Source: an uncultured Oscillibacter sp. (lineage in GTDB: Bacteria; Bacillota; Clostridia; Oscillospirales; Oscillospiraceae). Taken from it: a DNA stretch of 23,108 nt. The position numbers were made by a program, and so were the translations under genes. Below, one piece after another: positions 17,104-23,108 of the stretch. The number at the start of each line of letters is the position of its first letter. Within the stretch, counting starts at the first letter, position 1. A model generated the notes under the pieces. It was not told the origin of the DNA and ran no database searches. It saw only the letters and a program-made list of their open reading frames with translations. The stretch spans positions 1 to 23,108 of the forward strand of contig CABSFC010000036.1 in the NCBI GenBank assembly GCA_902476875.1, given 5' to 3'.

Positions 17104-17559
17104 ATGGAAGTGAAGTTTTACGAAAACATGGATGATTCTCTTTTGCAATTTGCGGTTATCCTATCAAAAGCAGGCGGCAGGTGGGTATTCTGCAAGCACA
17201 GGGAGCGGGATACCTATGAGGTCCCCGGAGGACACAGAGAGAAAAATGAATCCATATTGGATGCGGCAAAGCGGGAATTGTACGAAGAAACCGGTGCGGT
17301 AAAGTTCAGCATAAAACCAATATGTGTCTATTCGGTCATTGGGAAGAACCAAATAAATAAATCCGGCGAAGAGACATACGGTATGCTCTATTTCGCGGAT
17401 ATTAAAGCATTTGACCATGTGCTCCATAGCGAAATAGAGAAAATCGTGCTGCTGGATTCCTTGCCTTCCAAATGGACCTATCCCCAGATCCAGCCGCTTC
17501 TGATCAAAGAATTTGAGCGAAGAAGCCAGGACCGCGCTTCATTTTTTATCGGTTGCTGA
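17104..17559 (+). CDS. NUDIX hydrolase
   Basis: A 151-aa soluble protein with a perfect Nudix box at residues 43-65: G, five residues, E49, seven residues, R57-E58-L59, E61-E62, G64. It should hydrolyse a nucleoside diphosphate linked to another group; the substrate is not predictable from the sequence. The ATG at 17104 is chosen for GGAGG 6 nt upstream; the frame extends 28 codons further but overlaps the preceding gene. Base use differs from the neighbours: it is clearly AT-richer, with many AAA, ATA and TTT codons, which suggests recent acquisition. It is convergent with uvrC across a shared terminator. Confidence 0.92.
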   Translation: MEVKFYENMDDSLLQFAVILSKAGGRWVFCKHRERDTYEVPGGHREKNESILDAAKRELYEETGAVKFSIKPICVYSVIGKNQINKSGEETYGMLYFADIKAFDHVLHSEIEKIVLLDSLPSKWTYPQIQPLLIKEFERRSQDRASFFIGC

Positions 17560-17565
17560 AATTTT

Positions 17566-17602
17566 AAAAAGCGCCTGTTTGCATTGCAAACAGGCGCTTT
17601 TT
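17566..17602. terminator. Bidirectional terminator between the NUDIX gene and uvrC
   Basis: A perfect 17-bp inverted repeat (AAAAAGCGCCTGTTTGC with its complement, ATT loop) gives T runs on both strands. The right arm ends inside the uvrC stop codon (17601-17603), so it serves both convergent genes with no spare sequence. Confidence 0.93.
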
Positions 17603-19430
17603 ATGTCTTTTCCTCGTGAAAATGGTTCCACACGGCCTCCGCCGTATTGCGGGGCACCACGGTGGACAGGGTCTCCACGTCCGCCTCTTTGATGGCCTTG
17701 ACGGTGCCGAAGTGCTTGCGCAGGGCCTCCCGGCGCTTGGGTCCCACGCCGGGGATATCGTCCAGTGCCGACCGCATGGCGCTTTTCGTGTGGCTCTCGT
17801 GGTGGTAGGTGATGGCGAAGCGGTGGGTCTCCTCCTGGATCTGCCCGATGAGGGAGAACACCGCCTGGTTGCCCACAATCCCGATCTCCCGGCCGTCCGG
17901 CGTCACCAGCGCCCGGGTGCGGTGGCGGTCGTCCTTCACCATGCCGAAAATCGGCGTCTGTACGCCAAACTCCCTTGCCACCGCCAGGGCGGCCCGGGCG
18001 TGGGTCTCGCCGCCGTCGATGAGGAACACATCCGGCAGGGGCAGGAATTTCTCGTCCCCGTCGGCGGCCCGCTGGAGCCGGCGGCGCAGGACCTCCTGCA
18101 TGGATGCGTAGTCGTCCGGGTGGCCTGTCACGTCCCTGATGCGGAAGCGGCGGTAGGCGCTCTTCAGCGGCCTGGTGCCGCTGTACACCACCATGGAGGC
18201 CACGATGTCGCTCTTTCCGGTGTTGGAGATATCGAAGGACTCCATCCGCCCGGGCGGCGCGGGCAGGTCCAGCATTTTGCCCAGCAGCTCCAGCGTGTGG
18301 GCCACCCGTTCCTGATTGGTGGTGGCCCGCTCGGCCTCCTCCGCCGCGTTTTTGCGGGCCATGTCCCGCAATTCCGCCTTCTCCCCCCGCTGGGGAACGT
18401 GGACCCAGACCTTGTGGCCCGCCCGGCGGCTCAACGCCTCGGAGAGGCTCTCGCAGTAGCCCTCCGTCTCCGTGGGCAGCAAAATCTCGTGGGGCAGAAT
18501 GGCCCGGGGCAGGTAATACTGGGCCGTCAGGGCGGCAAGCATCTCCGCCTCCGTCTCCTCGATGGGGGCGGTGAACAGCTCCGTCTCCCGGCCCGCCAGA
18601 TTGCCGTTTTCCATGTGCAAAACGGCATAACAGCACTTGCCAGCGCCCCGGTAGATGCCCCAGATGTCCGTGTCGGCGCACAGGCCGGCGATGACCGTCT
18701 GCTTTTTGCTCAGGGCGCTGATGGCGTTGATGCGGTCCCGGATGGCCGCCGCCTGCTCAAACCGCAGAGCCTCGGCCTCCGCCTCCATCTCCGCCGTCAT
18801 CTCCCGCAGGAGCTGCCTGCTCTTGCCCTCCAGCAGCTGGCAGGCCTGCCGGATACGGCGGTTGTACTCCTCCGCCGTCATATCCGGGCGGCAGAAGCCG
18901 TCGCACCGGCCCATGTGGAAGTTCAGGCAGGGGCGTTCCGCCCCGATGTCCCGGGGGAACCTCCGGTTACAGGTGGGCAGCCGCAGGGCGGCGCAGACCG
19001 CGTCCAGGGCCTGCCGGGTCTCGAACCGGCCGCCGAAGGGGCCGAAGTATTTCGCGCCGTCGCCCGCCCACTTGTGGACCATGGAGAAGCGGGGATAGGT
19101 CTCTTTGGAGAGGCGGACGAAGGGATAGCCCTTGTCGTCCTTCAGCAGGATGTTATACCGGGGCATGTGGCGCTTGATAAGGGAATTCTCCAGCACCAGG
19201 GCCTCGAACTCGCTGGAGACGAAGATGGTGTCGAAGTGGTCCACCTGGCTGACCATCTGCCGGGTCTTGGCGGTGTGGGACGCGCTGTCCTGAAAATACT
19301 GGCTGACCCGGTTTTTCAGCTTCTTGGCCTTGCCCACGTAGATGACCTTGCCCGTCTTGTCCATCATCAGATAGACGCCGGGCAGCAGGGGCAGGTCGTT
19401 GGCCTTTTCCTTCAGCTCGTCGCGGGTCAC
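17601..19430 (-). CDS. uvrC: Excinuclease ABC subunit C
   Basis: A 609-aa DNA repair nuclease that makes both incisions in nucleotide excision repair with UvrA and UvrB. Domains in order: GIY-YIG nuclease at the N-terminus (LPGVYLMM at 16-23, VIYVGKAKKLKNRV at 29-42, catalytic Glu in EFEALVLENSLIK); a Cys-containing segment around RPCLNFHMGRCDGFC; a UVR motif (LRFEQAAAIRDRINAI); the RNase H-like endonuclease domain (MESFDISNTGKSDIVASMVVY, PDVFLIDGGETHARAA); and C-terminal helix-hairpin-helix (LDDIPGVGPKRREAL). The start is GTG at 19430, with GGGAGG just upstream; the open frame continues 18 codons further without support. It lies 84 nt downstream of ptsH and is separated from it by a terminator. 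Confidence 0.97.
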   Translation of the reverse strand: MTRDELKEKANDLPLLPGVYLMMDKTGKVIYVGKAKKLKNRVSQYFQDSASHTAKTRQMVSQVDHFDTIFVSSEFEALVLENSLIKRHMPRYNILLKDDKGYPFVRLSKETYPRFSMVHKWAGDGAKYFGPFGGRFETRQALDAVCAALRLPTCNRRFPRDIGAERPCLNFHMGRCDGFCRPDMTAEEYNRRIRQACQLLEGKSRQLLREMTAEMEAEAEALRFEQAAAIRDRINAISALSKKQTVIAGLCADTDIWGIYRGAGKCCYAVLHMENGNLAGRETELFTAPIEETEAEMLAALTAQYYLPRAILPHEILLPTETEGYCESLSEALSRRAGHKVWVHVPQRGEKAELRDMARKNAAEEAERATTNQERVAHTLELLGKMLDLPAPPGRMESFDISNTGKSDIVASMVVYSGTRPLKSAYRRFRIRDVTGHPDDYASMQEVLRRRLQRAADGDEKFLPLPDVFLIDGGETHARAALAVAREFGVQTPIFGMVKDDRHRTRALVTPDGREIGIVGNQAVFSLIGQIQEETHRFAITYHHESHTKSAMRSALDDIPGVGPKRREALRKHFGTVKAIKEADVETLSTVVPRNTAEAVWNHFHEEKT

Positions 19431-19455
19431 GGGGCCTCCCTCCTTTCCGGCTCTT

Positions 19456-19484
19456 AGTGTAACAAAAAATACGGCCCTGCGCAA
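19456..19484 (-). promoter_or_regulatory. Candidate uvrC promoter overlapping the ptsH terminator
   Basis: On the minus strand, TTGCGC (19479-19484), a 17-bp spacer, and TACACT (19456-19461). The -35 falls in the loop and stem of the ptsH terminator and the spacer contains its T run. Both boxes are imperfect. Confidence 0.35.
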
Positions 19485-19493
19485 GCAGGGCCG
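19464..19493 (-). terminator. Intrinsic terminator after ptsH
   Basis: On the minus strand, CGGCCCTGC pairs with GCAGGGCCG (9 bp, TTGC loop), followed by TA and six T. Confidence 0.88.
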
Positions 19494-19514
19494 CGTGGGA
19501 TCTGTATCCGTGTC

Positions 19515-19778
19515 TTATTCGCCGAAGTTGTCGTTGACCAGCTCCACCAGGGCGCCGACAGCTTCCTTTTCGTCAGCGCCGTCCGCGATCAGGGTAATGG
19601 TGGTCCCCTTCACGATGCCCAAGGACAGAACGCCCAGCAGGCTCTTGGCATTGACGCGGCGGTCCTCCTTCTCGACCCAGATGCCGCTCTTGAACTCGTT
19701 GGCCTTCTGGATGAAGAACGTCGCGGGTCTGGCGTGCAGGCCCACTTCATTGTTGACGGTGATCTCCTGTGTATACAT
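19515..19778 (-). CDS. ptsH: HPr-family phosphocarrier protein
   Basis: An 87-aa cytoplasmic phosphocarrier of the sugar phosphotransferase system. The phosphoryl-accepting His15 sits in VGLHARPAT, and the regulatory Ser46 in NAKSLLGVLSLGI, so both the EI-dependent and the HPr-kinase-dependent sites are present; this argues for HPr rather than Crh. The ATG at 19778 has AAGGAGAG 7 nt upstream. No ptsI is adjacent, so it is a stand-alone gene, with its own promoter about 64 nt upstream and its own terminator. Control through Ser46 phosphorylation and carbon catabolite signalling is expected from the family. Confidence 0.95.
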   Translation of the reverse strand: MYTQEITVNNEVGLHARPATFFIQKANEFKSGIWVEKEDRRVNAKSLLGVLSLGIVKGTTITLIADGADEKEAVGALVELVNDNFGE

Positions 19779-19848
19779 GATACAGCTCTCCTTTTCTATA
19801 CCAAGTCGGATTGAACAGCTTCGCATAGCAAGTCACATTTCTGAGTAC

Positions 19849-19877
19849 ATCATACCCTGTTTTTCCCATCACGTCAA
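19849..19877 (-). promoter_or_regulatory. ptsH promoter
   Basis: On the minus strand, TTGACG (19872-19877), a 17-bp spacer, and TATGAT (19849-19854). Each box has one mismatch to consensus. A second possible -10, TATAAT, is further upstream at 19957-19962, without a good -35. Confidence 0.7.
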
Positions 19878-19995
19878 TGGCGTTTTTCACAAACATTTTC
19901 CGAAATCTTTTGGATGGAAATCTTCTTTTTGGTAGTTTACACCACTTGATGTTCCGATTATACCTCCAATCCGCTGTTTTTTGCACCCACGGGCG

Positions 19996-20027
19996 AAAAA
20001 ATCCCCGCCGCGTTTCCGCTGCGGGGA
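19996..20027 (-). terminator. Intrinsic terminator after rubrerythrin
   Basis: On the minus strand, TCCCCGC pairs with GCGGGGA, with an inner GCG-GAAA-CGC stem, followed by TTTTTT. Confidence 0.88.
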
Positions 20028-20043
20028 CCAGGGCGACCGTCCC

Positions 20044-20577
20044 TCAGTAGTTTTCGGCCTTCACCTGGAAGTAGGACTGGGGGTGCTTGCAGACGGGGCA
20101 GACCAGCGGGGCGCGCTCGGCGATCTCCACGTGGCCGCAGTTACGGCAGAACCACATGACCTTCCCGCCCTTTTGGAAGACCTCGCCCTTTTTCAGGTTG
20201 TCCAGCAGCTTTAAGTACCGCTCCTCATGGCTCTTCTCGATCTTCGCCACGCCCTCAAACTGGGCGGCCAGGGCCAGGAAGCCCTCCTCCTCGGCGGTGC
20301 GGGCCATTTCGGCGTACATCTGGGTCCACTCCTCGTTCTCGCCGGCGGCGGCGTCCACCAGGTTCTCCATGGTGGAGTTGATGCCGCCCAGGGCCTTGAA
20401 CCACAGCTTGGCGTGCTCCTTTTCGTTCAGGGCCGTCTCCTGGAAGATGGCCGCGATCTGCTCGTAGCCCTCCTTCTTGGCCTTGCTGGCGTAGTAGTCG
20501 TACTTGCTGCGGGCCTTGCACTCGCCGGCAAAGGCGATCCACAGATTGGCCTCGGTCTTGCTTCCTTTCAGTTCCAT
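20044..20577 (-). CDS. rbr: Rubrerythrin
   Basis: A 177-aa non-haem di-iron protein that reduces hydrogen peroxide in anaerobes. The four-helix ferritin-like domain carries the ligands Glu19, the ExxH of NEKEHA (Glu52, His55), the EEEGF glutamates (96-98) and ExxH in EKSHEER (Glu114, His117). The C-terminal rubredoxin-like knuckle has Cys144/147 (CRNC) and Cys160/163 (CPVC), binding one iron. The ATG at 20577 has AAAGGGG upstream. It starts 25 nt after the stop of the perR-like gene in the same direction, so it is an operon under the PerR-like box at 20999-21017. Induction by peroxide or oxygen is the expected behaviour. Confidence 0.96.
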   Translation of the reverse strand: MELKGSKTEANLWIAFAGECKARSKYDYYASKAKKEGYEQIAAIFQETALNEKEHAKLWFKALGGINSTMENLVDAAAGENEEWTQMYAEMARTAEEEGFLALAAQFEGVAKIEKSHEERYLKLLDNLKKGEVFQKGGKVMWFCRNCGHVEIAERAPLVCPVCKHPQSYFQVKAENY

Positions 20578-20602
20578 CAGTTATTTCCCCTTTCAAATCT
20601 GT

Positions 20603-20980
20603 TTATCCGTTTCCCGCGCAGGCGGGACAGATCCCATTGAATGTCAGCTCGTGGCCCCTGATCGTCCACCCCTCCGCCACATCCCTCTGGTCCAGTACGG
20701 AATCGTAGGGCGCGGCGGCGTCTATCACCCGCCCGCAGCAGGTGCAGCGGATATGGGTATGGGGCTGTAAAATGGCGTCGAAGCGGATCACGATACCGTC
20801 CAGCTCCCGCAGGCGGCCCTCCTGGGCCATCTGGCGCAGGTTGCGGTAGACCGTGCCCAGGCTCAATTTCGGCAGCTCCGGGCGCAGAGTATCGTAGATC
20901 ATCTGGGCAGTGGGGTGCTCTTTGGATGCGCAGACTGCCTCATAGATGCGCTCCCTCTGCTGAGAAAAGCGCTGGTTCAT
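20603..20980 (-). CDS. perR: Fur-family repressor, PerR type
   Basis: A 125-aa winged-helix metalloregulator. The DNA-binding domain has LGTVYRNLRQMAQEG (recognition helix, 41-55). The sensing domain shows RFD (Asp68, the position where PerR has Asp rather than Glu), HTH (His74, His76) and the structural zinc pairs C79-x-x-C82 and C118-x-x-C121. Those features favour a peroxide sensor that loses DNA affinity when a His is oxidised. The ATG at 20980 has AAGGGGG upstream. It is autoregulated if the dyad at its promoter is its own site, and co-transcribed with rubrerythrin. At 125 aa it is a little shorter than Bacillus PerR, with a trimmed N-terminal helix. Confidence 0.9.
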   Translation of the reverse strand: MNQRFSQQRERIYEAVCASKEHPTAQMIYDTLRPELPKLSLGTVYRNLRQMAQEGRLRELDGIVIRFDAILQPHTHIRCTCCGRVIDAAAPYDSVLDQRDVAEGWTIRGHELTFNGICPACAGNG

Positions 20981-20998
20981 CTTGGCGGCCCCCTTATT

Positions 20999-21017
20999 AA
21001 TAATAATTACTATTATT
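20999..21017. promoter_or_regulatory. PerR-like operator
   Basis: A 19-bp AT-only dyad, 9-1-9 with a single mismatched pair (AATAATA, five central bases, TATTATT). It resembles the PerR box TTATAATnATTATAA. It abuts the -10 and covers the predicted transcription start of the perR-rbr operon. Confidence 0.7.
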
Positions 21018-21046
21018 GTTATACCAGATCACAGGGCAAAATGCAA
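21018..21046 (-). promoter_or_regulatory. perR-rbr promoter
   Basis: On the minus strand, TTGCAT (21041-21046), a 17-bp spacer, and TATAAC (21018-21023). The predicted start, near 21011, lies inside the operator. The -35 again reads TTGCATTTT. Confidence 0.65.
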
Positions 21047-21163
21047 GCCTTTTTTCAAAAAAATGATTTCTCCAAAAAGTGCTATGGGTCATTTTCCGCC
21101 TTTCGGAGACAATACCGACTGTGGGTATCGCGACTTATGACCCGCGCAAAAGGAGGAGACAAC

Positions 21164-21568
21164 GTGAAAAGAAGTCTGACGCTCTTGCTGGCCTCCCTGC
21201 TGCTGGCATTTTCCCTGGCGGCCTGCGGCGGCGACAACAAGCAGGACACGAATCAGAACGGCAGCGCTGTGACCAGCAGCGACAATGCCAACGGAAACGG
21301 CACTGACAACGCGACGGACGACCGCACCGACAGCAACGGGACCAACGGCGGCTCTCTGGCGGAGGACGCCGGGAACGCCGTCACCGACGGCATCGACGAC
21401 GTCGGTGACGCCCTGACCGGCGACAACGCCCAAAACGGAACCGCCAACAAGACCCGGAGCACCGGCGGCGCGACCTACGGCCAGATGCTGCGAAATGGCC
21501 GCGTCCATGACCGGGACGGCGACCTGACCGACGGGGAGAACAGCGTCACCCGCGGCGCCATGTTTTAA
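21164..21568 (+). CDS. Small secreted lipoprotein, unknown function
   Basis: A 134-aa protein. A basic start (MKR) is followed by a hydrophobic helix and the lipobox LAAC with Cys21, so it should be lipid-anchored outside the membrane. Residues 22-75 are a low-complexity linker rich in Asn, Asp, Gly, Thr and Ser. The remainder has GNAVTDGIDDVGDALTG and a more conserved-looking tail (TYGQMLRNGRVHDRDGDLTDGENS). I recognise no domain. The start is GTG at 21164, with AGGAGG 7 nt upstream; an ATG 9 codons earlier lacks a ribosome binding site. It is closed by a strong terminator. Confidence 0.85.
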   Translation: MKRSLTLLLASLLLAFSLAACGGDNKQDTNQNGSAVTSSDNANGNGTDNATDDRTDSNGTNGGSLAEDAGNAVTDGIDDVGDALTGDNAQNGTANKTRSTGGATYGQMLRNGRVHDRDGDLTDGENSVTRGAMF

Positions 21569-21642
21569 TGCGCGCCCTTTCCCATCGTTCCCATCGCTTT
21601 GACCCCGTTGGGAGCACTGTATGACGCAGGCCCCCGCATCAT

Positions 21643-21681
21643 GCGGGACTCCGGCAAACGCTGGGGTCCCGCGCTTTTTTT
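21643..21681 (+). terminator. Intrinsic terminator after the lipoprotein gene
   Basis: A 13-bp stem with two G-U pairs (GCGGGACTCCGGC against GCTGGGGTCCCGC, AAAC loop) is followed by GC and seven T. An alternative hairpin, CCCGCA-TCA-TGCGGG (21633-21647), shares the left arm. Confidence 0.85.
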
Positions 21682-21704
21682 GTTTCTTTTTTTCGAAAAT
21701 CCTG

Positions 21705-21710
21705 TATAAT
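21705..21710 (+). promoter_or_regulatory. -10 element of the trmO promoter
   Basis: Consensus TATAAT, 34 nt before the ATG. The best -35 is only TTTCTT in the T-rich tail of the preceding terminator, 16 bp away. Confidence 0.5.
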
Positions 21711-21743
21711 CGAAGCAAACGCCAAAGAAACGAGGTCTCCGTC

Positions 21744-22475
21744 ATGTCTCAGGAGTTTTCCATGCGGGTCATCGCCCGCGTCCACAGCGATTTTTCCACA
21801 AAATTCGGCGTGCCCCGGCAGAGCGGCCTGGTGGACGCCCTGGAGGCCACGGTGATCTTTGAGCCGGAATTCCGGAACGACGACGCCCTGCGGGGGCTGG
21901 AGGGCTTTTCCCACCTGTGGCTGGTGTGGGTGTTCGATCAGGCCATCCGGGGGACGTGGTCCCCCACCGTGCGGCCTCCCCGGCTGGGCGGCAACCAGCG
22001 GATGGGCGTGTTTGCCACCCGCTCCCCCTTCCGGCCCAATCCCATCGCGCTGTCCTCCGTGAAGCTGGCGGGCATTGAGCGGACGGCGGAGCACGGGACA
22101 GTGCTGCGTATCCGGGGGGCGGATTTGATGGACGGGACCCCCATTCTGGACATCAAGCCCTATGTCCCCTACGCCGACTGTCATCCGGAGGCCCTGGGCG
22201 GCTTCGCCGCCGCCCCCGCCGGGGAGACGCTGGAGGTGGTCATCCCGGAGGCGCTTCTGCCCCGTGTCCCGGCGGAGCGGCTGGAGGCCCTGCGGGGCGT
22301 GCTGGCCCAGGACCCCCGGCCCCACTACCAAAGCGATCCGGCGCGGGTGTATGGCTTTGGCTTCGCGGGGATGGAGATCCGGTTTTCCGTGGATGGGGAC
22401 CGACTGACGGTGCGGGATATTCAGGCACAGAGCGGGGAGGCTTCGGGAGACAGAGAAGCTGAGCCGGGCCGATGA
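21744..22475 (+). CDS. trmO: tRNA (t6A37) N6-methyltransferase TrmO
   Basis: A 243-aa member of the TsaA/YaeB/TrmO family, SAM-dependent enzymes with a beta-barrel core that methylate N6-threonylcarbamoyladenosine at position 37 of ANN-decoding tRNAs. Family motifs: LEGFSHLWLVWVFDQ (52-66), ATRSPFRPNPIALS (91-104) and DGTPILDIKPYVPYAD (130-145). The C-terminal part holds RVYGFGFAGMEIRF. The ATG at 21744 has GAGG 8 nt upstream; the frame is open 41 codons further back through the terminator, which is not plausible. It is a single-gene unit. The C-terminal tail after about residue 230 is polar and not conserved-looking. Confidence 0.93.
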   Translation: MSQEFSMRVIARVHSDFSTKFGVPRQSGLVDALEATVIFEPEFRNDDALRGLEGFSHLWLVWVFDQAIRGTWSPTVRPPRLGGNQRMGVFATRSPFRPNPIALSSVKLAGIERTAEHGTVLRIRGADLMDGTPILDIKPYVPYADCHPEALGGFAAAPAGETLEVVIPEALLPRVPAERLEALRGVLAQDPRPHYQSDPARVYGFGFAGMEIRFSVDGDRLTVRDIQAQSGEASGDREAEPGR

Positions 22476-22553
22476 CCGGCACCCTGAACAGGGCATATCC
22501 GCCCCGCGAGGGGGGTGGCAGTCAGGACAGTCGGCCACGGCGGCGGAGAACGC

Positions 22554-22574
22554 GGCGGGGCGGAGCGCCCCGCC
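22554..22574. repeat. GC-rich inverted repeat
   Basis: GGCGGGGC, GGAGC loop, GCCCCGCC; a perfect 8-bp stem without a T run. Confidence 0.7.
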
Positions 22575-22767
22575 CTACGGAGTGATACGTGAAATAATTG
22601 CCATCGCAGCGGCAGCGGGGCCGTTGTGGAACCCCTTGCGACGAGCACCCGCAATCCGCGCCCACACCCCTAATTGCGACTTAAACGCCGGACATACTCC
22701 AACGTATAGCGCAGCCGGATGAAACCCGGCAAGACGCCGCCGACGCCCCGCGCCGGCGGCCGCATCC

Positions 22768-22802
22768 CCAAACTTTCCCCGTGTTCCACGGGAAAAGTTT
22801 GG
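22768..22802. repeat. 16-bp inverted repeat
   Basis: CCAAACTTTCCCCGTG and CACGGGAAAAGTTTGG around TTC; one mismatch (C opposite A). Confidence 0.8.
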
Positions 22803-22839
22803 ACAAAAGCGTTTTTTCTCTTGGACCGTACACGGCCCG

Positions 22840-22867
22840 TTCTCTTTTTGCCGCCGCAAAAAGAGAA
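22840..22867. repeat. 12-bp perfect inverted repeat
   Basis: TTCTCTTTTTGC and GCAAAAAGAGAA around CGCC. The runs of five T or A lie inside the stem, so it is not a canonical terminator. Confidence 0.8.
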
Positions 22868-22910
22868 TGGGGGGTGCATTTCCCAGCGCCGCAGCACGGC
22901 GCACCCCCCA
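22868..22910. repeat. Nested inverted repeat
   Basis: TGGGGGGTGC (22868-22877) and GCACCCCCCA (22901-22910) flank an alternative hairpin, GCGCCG-CAGCA-CGGCGC (22886-22902), which overlaps the outer right arm by two bases. Confidence 0.75.
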
Positions 22911-22916
22911 TTGCGC

Positions 22917-22948
22917 AAAAAAGAGCACCGCCCTCTCGGACGGTGCTC
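22917..22948 (-). terminator. Intrinsic terminator of etfA
   Basis: On the minus strand, GAGCACCG pairs with CGGTGCTC (8 bp, 10-nt loop), followed by six T, 24 nt after the etfA stop. Confidence 0.87.
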
Positions 22949-22971
22949 GTTTTCATACCTGTAAAGGAGCC

Positions 22972-23108
22972 TTACTTCGCAGCCTTGGCGGCCTTGATGG
23001 CCTCGATCAGCAGCGGGGTGACCTTGAACAGGTCGCCGCAGATGCCGTAGTCCGCGATCTCGAAGATGGGAGCGGTGTCGTTCTTGTTCACCGCGATGAT
23101 GCACTCGG
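22972..23108 (-). CDS. etfA: Electron transfer flavoprotein subunit alpha, C-terminal fragment
   Basis: Partial gene running off the right edge; only the last 45 or so codons are present. The minus strand reads ECIIAVNKNDTAPIFEIADY, then GICGDLFKVTPLLIEAIKAA, then a lysine/alanine tail and TAA. This matches the conserved FAD-domain end of EtfA (AINKD-x-APIF, ADYGI-x-GDLF). EtfA/EtfB carry electrons between acyl-CoA dehydrogenases or similar flavoproteins and other carriers, often in electron-bifurcating complexes in Clostridia. Its partners are outside the window. Confidence 0.9.
   Translation of the reverse strand, partial: ECIIAVNKNDTAPIFEIADYGICGDLFKVTPLLIEAIKAAKAAK

Larger units (their letters stand above)
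22476..22971. other. Non-coding region rich in dyads (about 500 bp)
   Basis: No convincing gene. Short overlapping frames on both strands lack ribosome binding sites and run through hairpins. The stretch holds a series of inverted repeats: 22554-22574, 22768-22802, 22840-22867, 22868-22910 and 22917-22948. The last is the etfA terminator. The others have no obvious gene to terminate except trmO, which has no clear terminator of its own. The density of perfect stems suggests an interspersed intergenic repeat element or a structured RNA, which cannot be decided from one copy. Confidence 0.6.

Noticed and set aside
14461..17148. 895-codon minus-strand frame
   Set aside because: Antisense of the LTA-synthase-like and membrane genes; Arg/Pro/His-rich with no recognisable domain.
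17616..19457. 613-codon plus-strand frame opposite uvrC
   Set aside because: Shadow of a full-length, well-motifed uvrC.
19880..19900. Catabolite-responsive (cre) site upstream of ptsH
   Set aside because: TGAAAAACGCC resembles half of a cre box, but spacing and the second half do not fit the palindrome.
22575..22928. 117-codon minus-strand ORF and overlapping small ORFs
   Set aside because: No ribosome binding site; they run through several perfect hairpins and show no domain-like composition.

Overview
The window is about 23 kb of GC-rich chromosome from a low-branching Firmicute, most likely an anaerobic gut Clostridium of the Oscillospiraceae type (Oscillibacter/Flavonifractor/Dysosmobacter-like). 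That placement is inference. It rests on strong AGGAGG-type ribosome binding sites, a DUF1846 protein, a PerR-rubrerythrin oxidative-stress operon, an EtfA fragment, an HPr with both His15 and Ser46, and long GC-rich hairpin terminators. No rRNA, tRNA, CRISPR array, insertion sequence or prophage gene was seen.

Layout. 29-5086 (minus strand): a DUF1846 gene, then an unrecognised gene with a ParB/sulfiredoxin-like motif, then the RNA-binding protein Tex. A terminator-like hairpin sits directly against the ribosome binding site of the middle gene. 5269-6024 (plus): a SAM-dependent methyltransferase. 6184-9170 (plus): purA, a 62-residue membrane ORF, and purB. Both enzymes act in AMP synthesis; a hairpin separates the small ORF from purB. 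9335-12186 (plus): a MATE exporter and an AGCS-type sodium/amino-acid symporter, with a terminator between them. 12274-14410 (plus): a two-gene metal-homeostasis unit, made of a COG0523/CobW GTPase with a huge His-rich loop and a second, divergent CobW-like protein whose C-terminus resembles the TIGR03943/YcgQ (DUF1980) family. A near-perfect dyad overlaps the -35 of this unit. 14590-17051: an LTA-synthase-like membrane sulfatase-fold enzyme, overlapping by 4 nt a small polytopic membrane protein. 17104-17559: an AT-richer NUDIX hydrolase that looks acquired. 17601-19778 (minus): uvrC and HPr (ptsH). 20044-20980 (minus): perR-rbr with a PerR-like box at the start site. 21164-22475 (plus): a small lipoprotein and trmO. 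22476-22971 is a non-coding region full of dyads, followed by the 3' end of etfA on the minus strand.

The genes are mostly housekeeping or small accessory units, each closed by a clear terminator. The part that most deserves a second look is the metallochaperone pair at 12.2-14.4 kb. It combines a His-rich metallochaperone, a CobW::DUF1980-like fusion and an operator-like dyad. Its -35 block, TTGCATTTTCCG, recurs at the LTA-synthase-like promoter and in shorter form at the perR promoter. Several hairpin-next-to-SD arrangements also suggest RNA-level control.
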